A stretch of DNA of 64,000 nucleotides from Eustoma russellianum (taxonomy: Eukaryota > Streptophyta > Magnoliopsida > Gentianales > Gentianaceae), in assembly GCA_036186865.1 (NCBI GenBank), contig AP025054.1, forward strand, positions 24,482,619 through 24,546,618. Direction: 5' to 3'. The first letter of the stretch is position 1. Each line of letters starts with the position of its first letter. Below the pieces are notes generated by a model. That model saw nothing but the letters and a program-made list of their open reading frames with translations, made no database searches and had not been told where the DNA came from. Of the stretch, positions 32,723 to 44,941 are shown piece after piece. The translations under genes and the position numbers were made by a program.

Positions 32723-35700
32723 TGTAGCGCCCCGCACCCCGGTCCAGCCAGATACGGTGCGCCCGCCGTACTTCACTACGAAGAGTACCAGGCGTCAGTC
32801 CATTACATAACAAAGTCCAGAATAAATATGAGGACTTTCATGCTTACCCGTCAACAAGTAAGCAAAACCAAGACAGAATAAAAACTTTCTGAAATAAAAA
32901 GTCTAAGCAACCAATATTAGCTTTACAACATCATCAGATAGTACGAAAATCCCAAAAGAAAGTGTTTCCATCATAACTTCACAATAAAATCCTCCATCAT
33001 AATCATCTCGTCAAGTCACTCATGTCGTCCACCTCTCGCCCTTCTACGGATAGGGAACCCTAGGTTCATCTTCAATCCAATCAATTTTATTTCCTGCAGA
33101 TTCTGGGAGGAAAAAATAGGAGGTGAGTGACTAAGTCACCAACAAGTAAACTATATATAATCGTGAATTAAATGGAAAGTACATACAAGAACCGAATCCC
33201 AAAAATTCGGTTTAGAAACATACCTGACTTTCCATCCAATACTCGTTAGTGATCAACTCATAACATATAAAAGGTCATAACTTAACAGGGATCATAACTT
33301 GTTAAAGAGAATAACTTAGAAAAGATCGTAACTTATAAAAGTTCATAACGTATCAAAGATCGTCACTCAATAAGATCATAGCTTAGGAGCTACCAAGTCA
33401 TAACAACTTAGTCTAAGTGTCACGTACCATTATTCGATGACTCGTAGAATGCCACATGCATGAGTATATATGTGCGATGCATCATGACAAGATGAACATA
33501 AGATCCTTCGTTATATTCTTTCAAAACATCATCGTCAAGAAAACAAGAGAGTATTCAGATCTATTCACCCGGATCTGAGGCGGTCACTTATTCCCTTCGA
33601 ATCTGTTATTCCTAGATTTAGAGCGGTCACGTCATCACTTATCAGGTCTATTCTCTCAGGGCCTGAACGGTCGATATCAGGTCTATTCTCTCTGGGCCTG
33701 AATGATCCATATCATCAGATCAATTAACCCCAGATCTGGAACGGGTCCTTACTGGCCAGGAAAGACACGGTACCGGTGGAAAGCATTCTTTTTTAAAAAA
33801 AGGATCTTTTCTTTAAAAAATGCTTTTTCATCTTTCTTTCTCATGAAAATGAGTTCCATAAATCATGCAAATGACGATGATGCAATGTATGACATGTACG
33901 ATGCAGTTCATGATATGGAGCGTTACATATACACATACGTACAACTTTATTATTTAGGCTGGAAAAATTTCCAGAATTATCATTCTATACACAAGGCCTC
34001 AAACCCTCGTGTTTTAGGCCCACTATCATGAGTTCTTGTCATACATATGCATAAAAGTGTCTTTTCTATTCGTAATATAGTTTACGTGACGATACGAGAC
34101 ATATACGACACTTAATTCATTTAATTACGAACCAGGGCTACCGAGTTTGAGCAATGCAGTGCTCTTTCTTTTACCTTTCATATAAGCCCATTAACGCTTC
34201 ATTTAATTTGGGACAACTTTGGAAAACCGCTGTAGACATACCAATAATTAATGATCATAAGCCCAAACCATATAACTAAGCCTAAGCCCATTAAAGCAAG
34301 GCCTTACAACAAGTTCCTTAATTCTGCCCAAAATTCCAGATTAGTAACGACAACTTGACCTTGGTGATAACCCCTTAAAATAACCATGCTAAGTGAAGTG
34401 GTTTACATAAAAATACTCACATATGTCTTAAGTAATTGCCATGAAAGTTTCGCAGAATTATAATATCGTTAAAGGGGTCGTTTATTCTTTTCCCAAAGAG
34501 GTTATCTGCTGAATTTTGGAATGACTAATTTTACTACGAATTTTATTGTGACCAAACCGTAAGTCCTTTTTCGAAAATTCCAACTCTCGAACTTAGGAAA
34601 CACATAGATCTAGTATCCTGCCAAAAATAAGCCCAATTCCATGTTCCTAAAGTTTATTTCCGGGATATTCATTATGTCACTTAAAATCTGTTTAGTCCAG
34701 TAATTTCCATCATGACCAGTTTTACTAAAAATTCCGTTAAAAATAATTCGTAACTCCTTTGAACGAAATTCCAACTCTCACAATTACTATACACATAGGG
34801 CTAGTGTTATGCCAAAAATTAGCTAAATTGAATACCTCTAAAGTCTCCTTTCAGGTCCTACAAAACGACATAAAAATCTTCCCTGCTCCAGTAAATTCCA
34901 ATTTTGTCACATTTCCTTACTAAAAGGTCCCAACTTGCATTATTCGGCTTAAAAACTTTATTACACATCAAGTACCCCATTAGCATGAGGATTTGAAGAT
35001 CCTAACACATTCTAATGTCATCCATACATTGCTTCAAAACAGTACGAATAATACATATGTCACACATTTGGCTATGCCCATCATGTTCATACTAAAATCA
35101 ACTCTTGGTGTTATTGGTGCATACACACCCTAACCCCAAAACAGTCCGATCATACACATGCAAGGGCAAAAATTATATCTCCATGATAAATATATTAAGC
35201 TTAACACATAAAGCATACATCTTGTTCGCACTTTACCCCTCAAGTTACAATTTCTTACAAAGCTACATCCATTCCCCCCTTTTGTCCATCCAACCGTCCC
35301 CCATACATGTAAAAGGCAAGATCTTTGGCATATTCATCTTAGATATACCACATATTCATGCTTAAAATAACAAAGGTTCCACCTTTGGAGCAAATCTCAC
35401 ACATGCAAGCCTCTTTTCCTAAGGGTCGAATGTTTCATGCATTAAAACTTAACATTTCACTTCTAAGATTAAAACTTAATAACATCTAGACATTCAACCA
35501 TGCACTTTGACATCCAAGTTATGAGTATGTATAGTGTACTTGCCTTTTTCAACTTGCTCCTCTTCTTAGCTTGAAATGTGTATGGAATAGGTGAAGCCCT
35601 TCTCTTCTTCACACATGCACCCCACGGTTTTGAAGGGGAAAAGAGATCAATGGTTAGTTCATATTCTTAAGTGAAAGATGCACTAAATAGGGGTTAGATG

Positions 35701-36885
35701 GACTTACCAACTGGAACTTGCATAGTGTTCAAACCCCTTAAGACTAGTATCCCACAAAAGCTTCAGATCTTTGAGCCTAGTGACCTTGAACGTCACGGTT
35801 CATAAGCATGAAAAAGTAGCACTATGAGTTTCATCTTATGAAAGATGTAGAAATCCTTTTAAGAAGGTTAGGATATACTTACTCAATACCACTTGATCTT
35901 GGAAGAACCTAAATCTTGTTTGCTTAGTCCTGGGCCGTGTGGATTGGATGGAGAGAAGAGAGGAAGCTTTCTTGCTCTTGATTGTCCCTTGAGAGTTGGA
36001 ATAAAGGAGAGGATCCTAGAGTGTGTTTGGGAGGGATTTTTCTTCTTAGGCTAAGTGTTAGCCGTTGGGAGGGGGGAAGAGGGATTAAGGAGTTTCCATG
36101 GTTTGGTTAACCTTAGTTACTTTAGTTATTGTGGGGTTAGAATGGGGTAACCATGGTAGTCTAAGGTGACTCTTGGCTTCCCCCATGATCCACCGGCGGT
36201 GGGAGCCCCTTTTTAGGGTTGTTCCATCTCACTTAAGTAGTCTTTTGAGGATGTTTAAGTGAGAAGTGGTTAAGTAGTTGAGCAAGAAGGTTAATGGTAA
36301 AGTTGATCCCATACTCCCCTTCTTTTTGGAATTATTCCATCATGCTATATTAGCCCTTTTTGATGGAAAATAGAAAAACATCACTTGCTCTTTGGTAACC
36401 CCTTGGATAATGATAAGTTAAGAGTATATTAGAAAATTCCGTGTTAATTTAAGAGAGGGAAAAGAGTCTTCATGGCTAGGGGCACTCGGCGGCCTCCTTA
36501 TGAAGGAAGAGAGATAGGTTCTTCATGTGCATGGACATAATTATAGCATTCATTTAAAGCCTAATCATAGTTCACCTTTTTGGATTGACATGAAGAGTCT
36601 TAAAATCATCATTGGATCCATAAGGCCTCATGGCCGAAAATATAAGTGATTGCACTTATATGTATGCATAAGTTAAATTCTATTGCACCTTATCTAAGAT
36701 CATGACTAGCTCATTCCTCTATCTTAGTTACGTACACACATTCGTAGTTAAAGTGTATCCTCAACCATTATCCTTTAAATACATCCTTCCAAGTAACTAA
36801 AATTTCTTAGGTCACAATCAGGGCATATACCGAATTATATGTATGTAATTATGACCTGTATATATATATACATATATATCTATAC

Positions 36886-36929
<44 letters not shown>

Positions 36930-38018
36930 GCACACCGCTATGCATGTAATTACACACACACGGGTATATCATATGATTCTGCTTTTTATGATATTAAAGT
37001 GATTACACCAAAAGTGACCATGGTTAGGGGTGAAGCCCTCTTAAATGCCTACCCATATTTTGCTTTTGGGGTTCCTTAATAATCTTGAAGCCACTTACTT
37101 TCTTAATAGGGCCTTATGGCCGAAATATGAGTGGGCACGCCAATACATGTATGAGTTTAATCCAATTTCATCTTACTCATGATCATAGCTTACCCATTTT
37201 CCCATCTTAGTACATGTATTTTTACATATATGCATACACATGTATTGCATATTTTCATTTATCGTTCTAATGCGTACACCTCTCATCAGACTATAATCCC
37301 TTAAGCCACTTAATTCATCGTAGACCACAGTATATATTATAACGCATGCACATATATATATATTTGTATACATCTACATACGTCCATGCCATATGCATGT
37401 AAGTTTATCATATAATCTTACTTTCCATCAAGTCGAATTTTACCAAACCTAAAAGTGGCTATGTTAAATGATAAAGTTCCCCTTTTGGCTTTCTCCAAAA
37501 GACAAGCCAGCGGTGGGAGGGCTTTTATCCCCAAAGCCCATTTATTTCTTTATCATTACACCCCTTTCATAATTCTTATAACAACATGTTTTTTGGCTAC
37601 ATTACACATAGCTATTTCATTGTTGCTTTAATAAGCAATTAAAAGGTGTAGTTAAGTCTTCCCTTAAACAAAAGGTCTCCTTTATGCCTCCCCTACCCGG
37701 TGGTCTTAATGGGGGAGAAGAAAGGCTTTTTCTCTTTTCATCTTTTAATTCTCTTTTTGATTTAAGACACTAAATGCTTACTATAATAAGAGTTATTACT
37801 TGTGGTACAAAGGCTCCACTTTAATGTCCCCATGCTCTATGCCGAAATTTTAAGAATGATCTTGAGAAAAACCATCAACCCATATGCTTTATAATCTTTA
37901 CTTGGATAATTAGAAAATCGTTGATAATTTCTAAAATATTCTCTTTTAGAAATGTCGTTCAATCTGCCCTACTTCATGCTAGCCCTGGATAAGTACCATT
38001 GTTTGGCGGGGTACAACA
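32723..38018 (-). repeat. 3' LTR of element E, 5.3 kb
   Basis: Opens TGTAGCGCCCCGCACC and closes GGCGGGGTACAACA on the + strand; 5296 bp, the longest LTR in the window. It includes the CAGATCT/CAGGTCT hairpin units (about 33555-33710) and a TA microsatellite at 36891-36927. Short - or + strand frames in it have no family features. Confidence 0.9.
36891..36927. repeat. TA microsatellite in the E LTR
   Basis: About 18 uninterrupted TA units, with further ATATAT runs just upstream (36858-36890). Confidence 0.9.
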
Positions 38019-38030
38019 TTTCCCCCCTTA
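38019..38030 (-). promoter_or_regulatory. polypurine tract of element E
   Basis: Reverse complement reads TAAGGGGGGAAA, immediately next to the LTR start TGTTGTACCCCGCC on the - strand. It is intact, unlike those of B and G. Confidence 0.9.
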
Positions 38031-38776
38031 AAATAAGTTTCGTCCTCGAAACTGGAGTTAGTAGGTATAAGCTTTTATGTTTCCTTATACCACTTCACGG
38101 TATCTCCGATATTCTTCTTTCCTATAAAATCCGTGAATTCTCTTATAAGGTAGGGAATGAATAATGATATCAGTACCTGATGAATCACTTGAAATCTTAT
38201 GCTACACCCGACCCCACTAGATATCGTTGGATAATTCTCAATTTATAATTTTGAACTTACACCTATGCGTATCACAATTATCACATTTGATCTCTTCACT
38301 GATCTTGTGTCACTGCCTTTATATATATCCCCTCATTTTACATTATTCCATGAACTTACTTCTAGGGACATTCCTACATGCAAAATAACTAGTTACTACA
38401 TGCCTCTTGGTCCTTATACAATTCCTTAGTTGTTTATCCGTAGTGGACCAATAAATCATCGATCTTAAGTAACGGCTACCAATTCTTTGCCGTAGTCTGG
38501 TAGGGTTTCTGTTTATCCAGGCACTTACCTTGTTATTGAGGTCCTCACAACTGGATACCGTAATCTAGTTTTCATGCTCTAACTATGTTTTTTCTTGTAG
38601 TTGTCTGCTCTACCCAATTACTTATTGTTATATACAGATTATTCCTCAAGATTTCTTGTCACATCGCTTAATAACCATTCATACTTAGGGGAAGCAAGAT
38701 AAAACATAAGTACCCTACATAAGGTAGTAAGATGTACCTGCTTGTGAGTTGGATATTTCAAGGATCCCAGGATTCA
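38031..38776 (-). other. non-coding 3' internal part of element E
   Basis: Between the gag stop and the purine tract I find no pol motif in any frame on either strand. The short + strand frame 37952-38164 crosses the LTR edge and is not credible. The region near the purine tract contains the family GAGGACGAAAC block. Confidence 0.6.
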
Positions 38777-39466
38777 TCATTCTTTGATCCAGATTTGTAC
38801 TCTTGGTTTGTTGTTAGTCCCATCATAGTATGGCTGCCACCTTCTACCCCTTATATACTCCTGTCCATTACGCCTATTCTTTAGTCCTTCCGCTATCTTA
38901 TTTTCACGTTCCGCTTTATAACAATCCTTCAACAGTTCATCAAAGGTCCTTGTGTGTGCCTTTATCAACCGGGTCTTAATCGGGAAGCTTATGCCGCGCA
39001 TAAATCTGGTCATCTTCAACTTTTTGTCATCCATAACAAGGGGAGCGTATCGCCCTAACGTCATAAATTTACGGACATACTCTGAGATGGTGGTGTTCGG
39101 TCCTTGTTTTAGTGCATCAAAGTCTTCAATCCTCTCTGTGACCAAGTCCAGAGAGAGGAAAGCCCCACAGAACTCCTCCAGAAATCTTGCCCATACTATT
39201 GGTCGTGGCAGTGGCTGGATATTTGTTCCCCACCACCGACCAGCCTTACCTATCAGGAATGGCCGGATTATTCGTGCCCTTATCTCATCCGGCACCTTCA
39301 CCAACCGAAGCTTACCCTCAACTTCGTTCAACCACCGCTCTGCCTCCTCTGGGTTAGCCTCCCCATCAAACCCTGGAATTTGTGTTTTAAGCAGCTGTCG
39401 GTAATAAAATCCAATGCTTCCTAGGGGTGATAGTGGTGATGCTAGCATACCGGTCTGTGATGTCAT
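38777..39466 (-). CDS. gag: gypsy gag protein of element E (uninterrupted)
   Basis: About 229 residues from the ATG at 39466 (MTSQTGMLASPLSPLG), at the same place as the gag start in B, F and G. The frame is open further upstream to 39475, but only through a GTG. The retrotransposon gag domain is clear: EEAERWLNEVEGKLRLVKV, then GKAGRWWGTNIQPLPRPIVW, then ISEYVRKFMTLGRYAPLVMD and LLKDCYKAERE. It would form particles with element RNA. It lacks a zinc knuckle and protease, and ends in a basic tail. It is diverged from the B/F/G gag and has no stops, unlike all the other gypsy gag copies here, which hints at selection or relative youth. Confidence 0.85.
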   Translation of the reverse strand: MTSQTGMLASPLSPLGSIGFYYRQLLKTQIPGFDGEANPEEAERWLNEVEGKLRLVKVPDEIRARIIRPFLIGKAGRWWGTNIQPLPRPIVWARFLEEFCGAFLSLDLVTERIEDFDALKQGPNTTISEYVRKFMTLGRYAPLVMDDKKLKMTRFMRGISFPIKTRLIKAHTRTFDELLKDCYKAERENKIAEGLKNRRNGQEYIRGRRWQPYYDGTNNKPRVQIWIKE

Positions 39467-39757
39467 CTGCACCACACAGCGTCGGTTTTATTCGAAGTCA
39501 TACCGAGATAAGAGACAAGATTTAACTTGTAACTCAATGAAAATCCTCAGTGGCATGTAAATAGATATAATATGGATCACATTCTATAAAATGTCATAAA
39601 CAAGGGTTTTATCATTAAATTGACACTCTAACTTCTAGTCTAAGTCACCCTAATCTAAGGTCAACTCTCATCTAGGATCAGGACTTAGATCTAAGGTCAG
39701 ACTTAGTTGACCACGATCATAACTTAGTTCTATATTCCGTCCGAATCTGGAGCCTCA

Positions 39758-39769
39758 GCTCTGATACCA
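39758..39769 (-). other. primer binding site of element E
   Basis: GCTCTGATACCA on the + strand, two bases before the LTR stub at 39772; same initiator Met primer as the other elements. 39467-39757 is the untranslated leader. Confidence 0.92.
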
Positions 39770-39771
39770 CC

Positions 39772-39841
39772 TGTAGCGCCCCGCACCCCGGCCCAGCCGG
39801 ATACGGTGCGCCCGCCATACTACACTACGGAGAGTACCATG
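39772..39841 (-). repeat. stub of the 5' LTR of element E
   Basis: About 70 bases of the LTR end (TGTAGCGCCCCGCACC to GAGAGTACCA), after which the sequence switches directly to gag of element F. A deletion has joined the two elements. Confidence 0.88.
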
Positions 39842-40317
39842 CTTCAGCAGGGCTTGTAGGTTGGCCTTCCACCATTGGTTGGCTTCTCCTAAGAGAAAGG
39901 GTCTAACTGCTTGAGTCTTTACTTCTTCGGGGGCTCTGATTAGTTCAAAGCAATTTTCTACCTCATCGAGCCACTTCTCAGCAGCATCAGAGTCTGACTT
40001 TCCTTCAAACGGCGAACGTTGGCTCTTTTCAGTTTTTCAAAATAATACTGAGCATCTCTGACCATCTCATGAGGTTGAGGGTTATTCAGTTGCAGCATTA
40101 CTTGCCCAACCTAGGTGACTGTTTGGCAAAAGTTCTGAAAAGCGTTAATATCTGGCATCATAGGTGGAAAAGGTCCTTGTGGTGTAGGGACATTCTGAAC
40201 TGGAGGTGGATTTTGGCCTTGAGGCGGCGGGGGTGGTGGGGCCTGAGCGAATGGAGGTGAGTTAGACTCCTGCACCTCGGGCCTAACTCTGACTGGTCTT
40301 CCTCTGGGTTGCACCAT
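39842..40317 (-). pseudogene. gypsy gag fragment of element F
   Basis: Starts MVQPRGRPVRVRPEVQES at 40317, followed by a proline-rich leader and MPDINAFQNFCQTVT. A TAG at about 40111-40113 follows, then GQVMLQLNNPQPHE in the same frame. A deletion near 40013 shifts the frame before the AEKWLDEVEN, LLGEANQWWKANLQ part. It ends at the junction with E. Same gag family as B and G. Confidence 0.88.
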
Positions 40318-40593
40318 CTGCAGTACGCAGTCTCGGCTTTATTCAGTACAGGAACGTCACAATAAATAGCAGAATTTATCTTAGCATATTGGAAGAGTAT
40401 GTATGTATATAATTCAAAATTTTCGATTGGTCATTAATTAGGGCATCTCTTTGGGCCGTACCCTAATTTGCCAGTCTAAGTCGTCCTGTTCTAAGATCAA
40501 CTCTCATCTAAGTTTAGAACTTAGATCTAAGATCAAACTTAGTTGACTATGATCATGACTTAGTTCTACATTCTGCCCGGATCTAGAGCCTTC

Positions 40594-40605
40594 GCTCTGA
40601 TACCA
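40594..40605 (-). other. primer binding site of element F
   Basis: GCTCTGATACCA, two bases before the LTR start TGTGGCGCCCCG at 40608. Confidence 0.92.
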
Positions 40606-40607
40606 CC

Positions 40608-43600
40608 TGTGGCGCCCCGCACCCCGGCCCTTCGAGGTCGGTGCGCCCGCCATACTTCACTAAGGAGAGTACTAGGCGTCGTCCATTCGTGTCGTGATCC
40701 ATGGTGTAATTACATGTATTTTAACGCTTACATATAAATAGGCAAGCGAAACCGTGGCAGAATTTAAAACTTCGAAATTAAAGCGTCATCACCATCATTC
40801 AAAGTTTACAACCCCGATCAAATGTTTCAGAAAGTAACAAAAGCAATTGTTTTTCCATCACAATACATAAATTAGTCATCCCTTAAAGCTGGCAAGTCCG
40901 GTCTCCTAAGCCTGTCCATCCTTCACTGCGCTCACGGGTAGGGAACCCTAGGTTCGTCATCGATCCACTCTACTTTGTCTTCTGCAACCTGTGGGAGGAA
41001 AAATAAGGGTGGGTGACAATGTCACCAGCAAGTATACCATAATAATCGAGGGTTAAATGGAAAGTGCGAACAAGAACTAAAACCCAAAAATATTTCGATT
41101 AAGACGCATACCTGTCCTCCACCCGACACTCAATAGGGATCATCACTTAGCGTAGCAAGATCATAACTTAAATAGAATCGTTACTTAAAGCAGAATATAA
41201 CATCAAAGGACTACAACTTGTATTGAGGAATAATCATAACAAAAATCGTCACTTAAGGACTACGAAGTCGTCACAACTTAAATGTCATGTGTTCCTTCAT
41301 GAATGCAACATGCATGCATATGTTCGTGTAATGCGTCGAGATGAAAATAAAATATGATCTTTTCGTGCTTTTCTTTCAAATCATCATCGTCATAAAACAA
41401 TAGAGGGTTCAGATCTATTTCCCGGATCTGAGGCGGCAACGTCGTCTTCTTCTTGTCGGGTCTATTCTATCCAGGCCCGCACGGCCTACTGTTTCTTCTC
41501 GTCGGGTCTATTATTTCCGGGCCCGCGCGGCCTATTGTTTCTTCTCGTCGGGTCTATTATTTCCAGGCCCGCACGACCTACTGTTTCTTCTTGTCAGGTC
41601 TATTATTTCCGGGCCCGCACGGCCTACTGTTAGATCACTTAACCCTGATCTGGTGGGTTCTTACTGGCCAAGTTCATACCCACACACGGTACTGGTGGAG
41701 AATCATTCTTTTCAAAATCATCTTTTGAAAATGCTTTTCATCTTTCTTTCTCATAAAAAGTCATGGTGTAAATCATGTACGTGACGATGAAGTTTAAGGG
41801 GGTCATCTATGCCTTAAGTAATAACCCACCAGTTGTATCACGAAATTACCATAAAACTTACAAGGCAATCCAATAAGTTTAAGGGGGTCATCTAATTGTG
41901 ACCAAACCACAACTCCTTTAACCAGAATTCAAACTCACAGATGTCATAAACACATCAAACTATCATCATACCAAAAATCAGCTCATTTGCATATTCCCAG
42001 GGTGCATTTTTGAGCCACACAACTTACTACTCAAAACTGTCCTGTTCCAGCAACTCTGTTTGAGCAGTTTCACCAAGAACTTCATTAAAAATAATCCACA
42101 ATTCCTTTTAATAAAATTCCAAATCACACATTTCCTAAACAAATAAGACTATCATCATACCAAAAATTAGCCCATTTGAACACTCCTAAGGTTCATTTTC
42201 AGGTCGTACAACATGCAACATAAATCTGTTTAGCTCTAGTGATTCTGTTGACCAACTCTTACTAAAATTACACTATGGACAAACCACACCTCTTTTTAAT
42301 GAAATTCTAACTCTCACATCTAATATACACATAGAACTAATAGCATACCAAAAATCAATGGATTTGAGAGTTCTTAAAGTCCCTTTTCTGGTTTCACAAA
42401 ACAGCCAAAGTTTCTGTCAGGTTCCAGTAATTTTCCTTGTGGTCATATATTCTTCCTAAGTGTCCTTGACTTACATTTTTTTGTCACAAACACTTAGCAA
42501 CAATTTTGGATGCACACACGCACTCTTCACCAACGGCACTATTTTTTGTTGCATGCAAGAAAATGATGTTTCCAAGAGTATGTTAAGCATAACACACAAC
42601 AAGGACAAAGCTTGTCTCCATTTCTTTACTAAACTAACATTTTCATGCAAAATCACACATGCCTCCTTCACCCCTTCCACCGTGAGTCCCCATCATGGAA
42701 AAGAGAGAATCTTTGACACATCCATCCTAGACTAACACATAATAATGCATATAATCCACAAAGATCACATCTTTGAAACAAGATTTCACTCTTACACCCC
42801 AAAAGGCCCTAGGCCGAAAGTTATAGCACTCAAGCTTAGCATAATGCAACTAAGATTAGATCTTAAGTATATCTAGCCATTCATGCACACACTTTCACAT
42901 TCAAACCACAAAGAGTATAGTGTACTTGCCTTCTTTGCTTACTCTTCTTGGAGAGGTGTAGAAAATTGAAATCTTTCTCTTCTCTATGCATGCATTCCCA
43001 CGGTGGTGAAGAGAAGGAAAGAAGCAAGGTTAGTTTACATCTTCAACAAAAATATACTCTTAGAAAAAAAACTAGATGACTTACCAAAAGGAGTTTGAGG
43101 GGTTTCCAAGCTCCTCTAGCTTAGAATCCTTGAAAGCTTGAGACTTGAGCTTAATATCTCTTAGTCCTTGGAAATGCCTAGACTTCCTTGCTTATCTCCT
43201 TGGCCGAACGTTTTGAAGGGAAGGGAAGAGATAGGGCTCTCTTGCACTTAAAGTTATTAAGGGTTTCAAGTGCGATATTGGAGGGAAATCTTTTTCTTTT
43301 TGGCTAGGTTTAGCCGTTGGAGAAGAGTAAAAGGGAGGGGTGGAGATCTTACCTTAGTATGGATTAACCTTGATTCACCCTTTAACCAAGGTTACTTCTT
43401 CCAATCATAGTTACTTTTTGAGACTAACCCTAGTTACTTCCTCTTAACCTTAGTTACTTTTTGTTAATATTGGTTAGTTAAGCTTGGTTAGGTTATCATT
43501 AACTATGGTAGGAAGATGGCCCTCTTAATTGGCCTCCTCCCCTTAATTAATCGGCGGTTGGGGGGTCTTTAATGCCCCCAACCAAATTAAATTTCTATTT

Positions 43601-43884
43601 TCCCTTCTTTTCTTTATTTAACATATTCATTTATCTATGTATTTGTTTATTTGCATAATTATAATATAGAAAAATATGGTGTACCTTCCTTGGGCTGTTG
43701 ACCGAAACTTACAAGGCCTTGGACGAAAGTTGGGTCCTTTCCCCATGGTCCGATATCCACTCTCAAGTACTAAATGCATATTGCTATTATCCGAAATGAA
43801 ATTTATAGTAGTAGTCATCGATTCAATTACATTGTAATTAAAATAAATCATGAGTACAAAAGGATCCCCTATTGGGTTACAACA
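40608..43884 (-). repeat. 5' LTR of element F with internal deletion
   Basis: 3277 bp from TGTGGCGCCCCGC to GGGTTACAACA. Relative to B and G, a block of several hundred bases is missing at about 41790, where GACGATGA is followed directly by AGTTTAAGGGGGTCATC. A 46-bp minisatellite lies at 41456-41639. The last part is duplicated downstream. Confidence 0.85.
41456..41639. repeat. 46-bp minisatellite, four units, in the F LTR
   Basis: Four units beginning TCGGGTCTATT and containing GGCCCGC, preceded by a diverged fifth unit from about 41408. Each unit has short self-complementary arms. It is an expanded form of the two- to three-unit hairpin array found in the other gypsy LTRs. Confidence 0.9.
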
Positions 43885-43982
43885 CAATCGATGAGAAAAG
43901 ATTGGTGTTTTGAAGTCGTTTTCATGAAATGAAATAACCCGAGATTATTGTAAACGGCAGAATTTGTTTGTCATGTGATGAC
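43167..43982. repeat. 816-bp duplicated segment, copy 1
   Basis: Covers the last about 718 bases of the F LTR plus 98 bases of flank beyond it. It matches 44126-44941 with a small number of substitutions and compensating one-base indels. Confidence 0.9.
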
Positions 43983-44035
43983 TAAAACAATTCGGTTTAT
44001 ATCAGATGTAAACATACAATAATGATTCTGTCAGC

Positions 44036-44125
44036 ATTGATGATTCTGTTTCGAATTTAGAATGGTAGATTATCAATTCGATTGATGATTCTATTTTGGA
44101 TTTCAAATGAAAGATTATCAATTCG
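44036..44125. repeat. two 45-bp tandem units between the duplicated segments
   Basis: Units at 44036-44080 and 44081-44125 both start ATTGATGATTCT and end near TATCAATTCG. They lie within the 143-bp spacer between the 816-bp copies. Confidence 0.85.
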
Positions 44126-44941
44126 CTTGGAAATGCCTAGACTTCCTTGCTTATCTCCTTGCCCGAATGTTTTGAAGGGAAGGAAAGAGATAGAGCTCTC
44201 TTGCACTTGAAGTTATTAAGTGTTTCAAGTGTGATATTGGAGGAAAATCTTTTTCTTTTTGGATAGGTTTAGCCGTTGGAGAAGGGTAAAAGGGAGGGGT
44301 GGAGATCTTACCTTAGTATGGATTAACCTTGATTCACCCTTTAACCAAGGTTACTTCTTCCAATCATAGTTACTTTTTGAGACTAACCCTAGTTACTTCC
44401 TCTTAACCTTAGTTACTTTTCGTTAATCTTGGTTAGTTAAGCTTGGTTAGGTTATCATTAACTATGGTAGGAAGATGGCCCTCTTAATTGGCCTCCTCCC
44501 CTTAATTAACCGGCGGTTGGGGGGTCTTTAATGCCCCCAACCAAATTAAATTTCTATTTTTCCTTCTTTTCTTTATTTAACATATTCATTTATTTATGTA
44601 TTTGTTTATTTGCATAATTATAATATAGAAAAATATGGTGTGCCTTCCTTGGGCTGTTGACCGAAACTTACAAGGCCTTGGACGAAAATTGGGTCCTTTC
44701 CCCATGGTCTGATATCCACTCTCAAGTACTACATGCATATTGCTATTATCCGAAATGAAATTTATAGTAGTAGTCATCGATTCAATTACATTGTAATTAA
44801 AATAAATCATGAGTTCAAAAGGATCCCCTATTAGGTTACAACACAATCGATGAGAAAAGATTAATGTTTTGAAGTTGTTTTCATGAAATGAAATAACCCG
44901 AGATTATTGTAAACGGCAGAATTCGTTTGTCATATGATGAC
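44126..44941. repeat. 816-bp duplicated segment, copy 2
   Basis: Second copy of the F LTR end plus flank. Its LTR end ACAACA falls at 44844, followed by the same CAATCGATGAG flank as copy 1. It is not a separate insertion, because the flank is copied as well. Confidence 0.9.

Larger units (their letters stand above)
32723..39841 (-). mobile_element. gypsy-type element E with gag only (non-autonomous), 5' LTR cut
   Basis: On the - strand: 5' LTR stub 39841-39772, primer site, leader, a gag frame, about 740 bases with no recognisable coding, polypurine tract, and a complete 5.3-kb 3' LTR. There is no protease, RT, RNase H or integrase sequence between gag and the purine tract. The 1753-bp internal region is bounded by an intact primer site and purine tract, which suggests either an old internal deletion or a real gag-only family of the TR-GAG kind. 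Element H carries the same gag subfamily, supporting a family. Confidence 0.78.
39842..43884 (-). mobile_element. gypsy element F remnant: gag stub plus 5' LTR
   Basis: On the - strand: LTR 43884-40608, primer site, leader, and gag truncated at 39842. Protease, pol and 3' LTR are missing, removed together with most of the E 5' LTR. Confidence 0.85.

Noticed and set aside
38952..39404. 150-codon open frame on the + strand
   Set aside because: It lies wholly antisense to the gag gene of element E and has no family features; it is a shadow of that gene.
41456..41639. regular repeats resembling a CRISPR array
   Set aside because: Units are contiguous with no unique spacers and sit in a plant LTR; it is a minisatellite.
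44126..44844. solo LTR of a further gypsy element
   Set aside because: The flank beyond the LTR end is duplicated too, so it is a segmental copy of the F LTR end.
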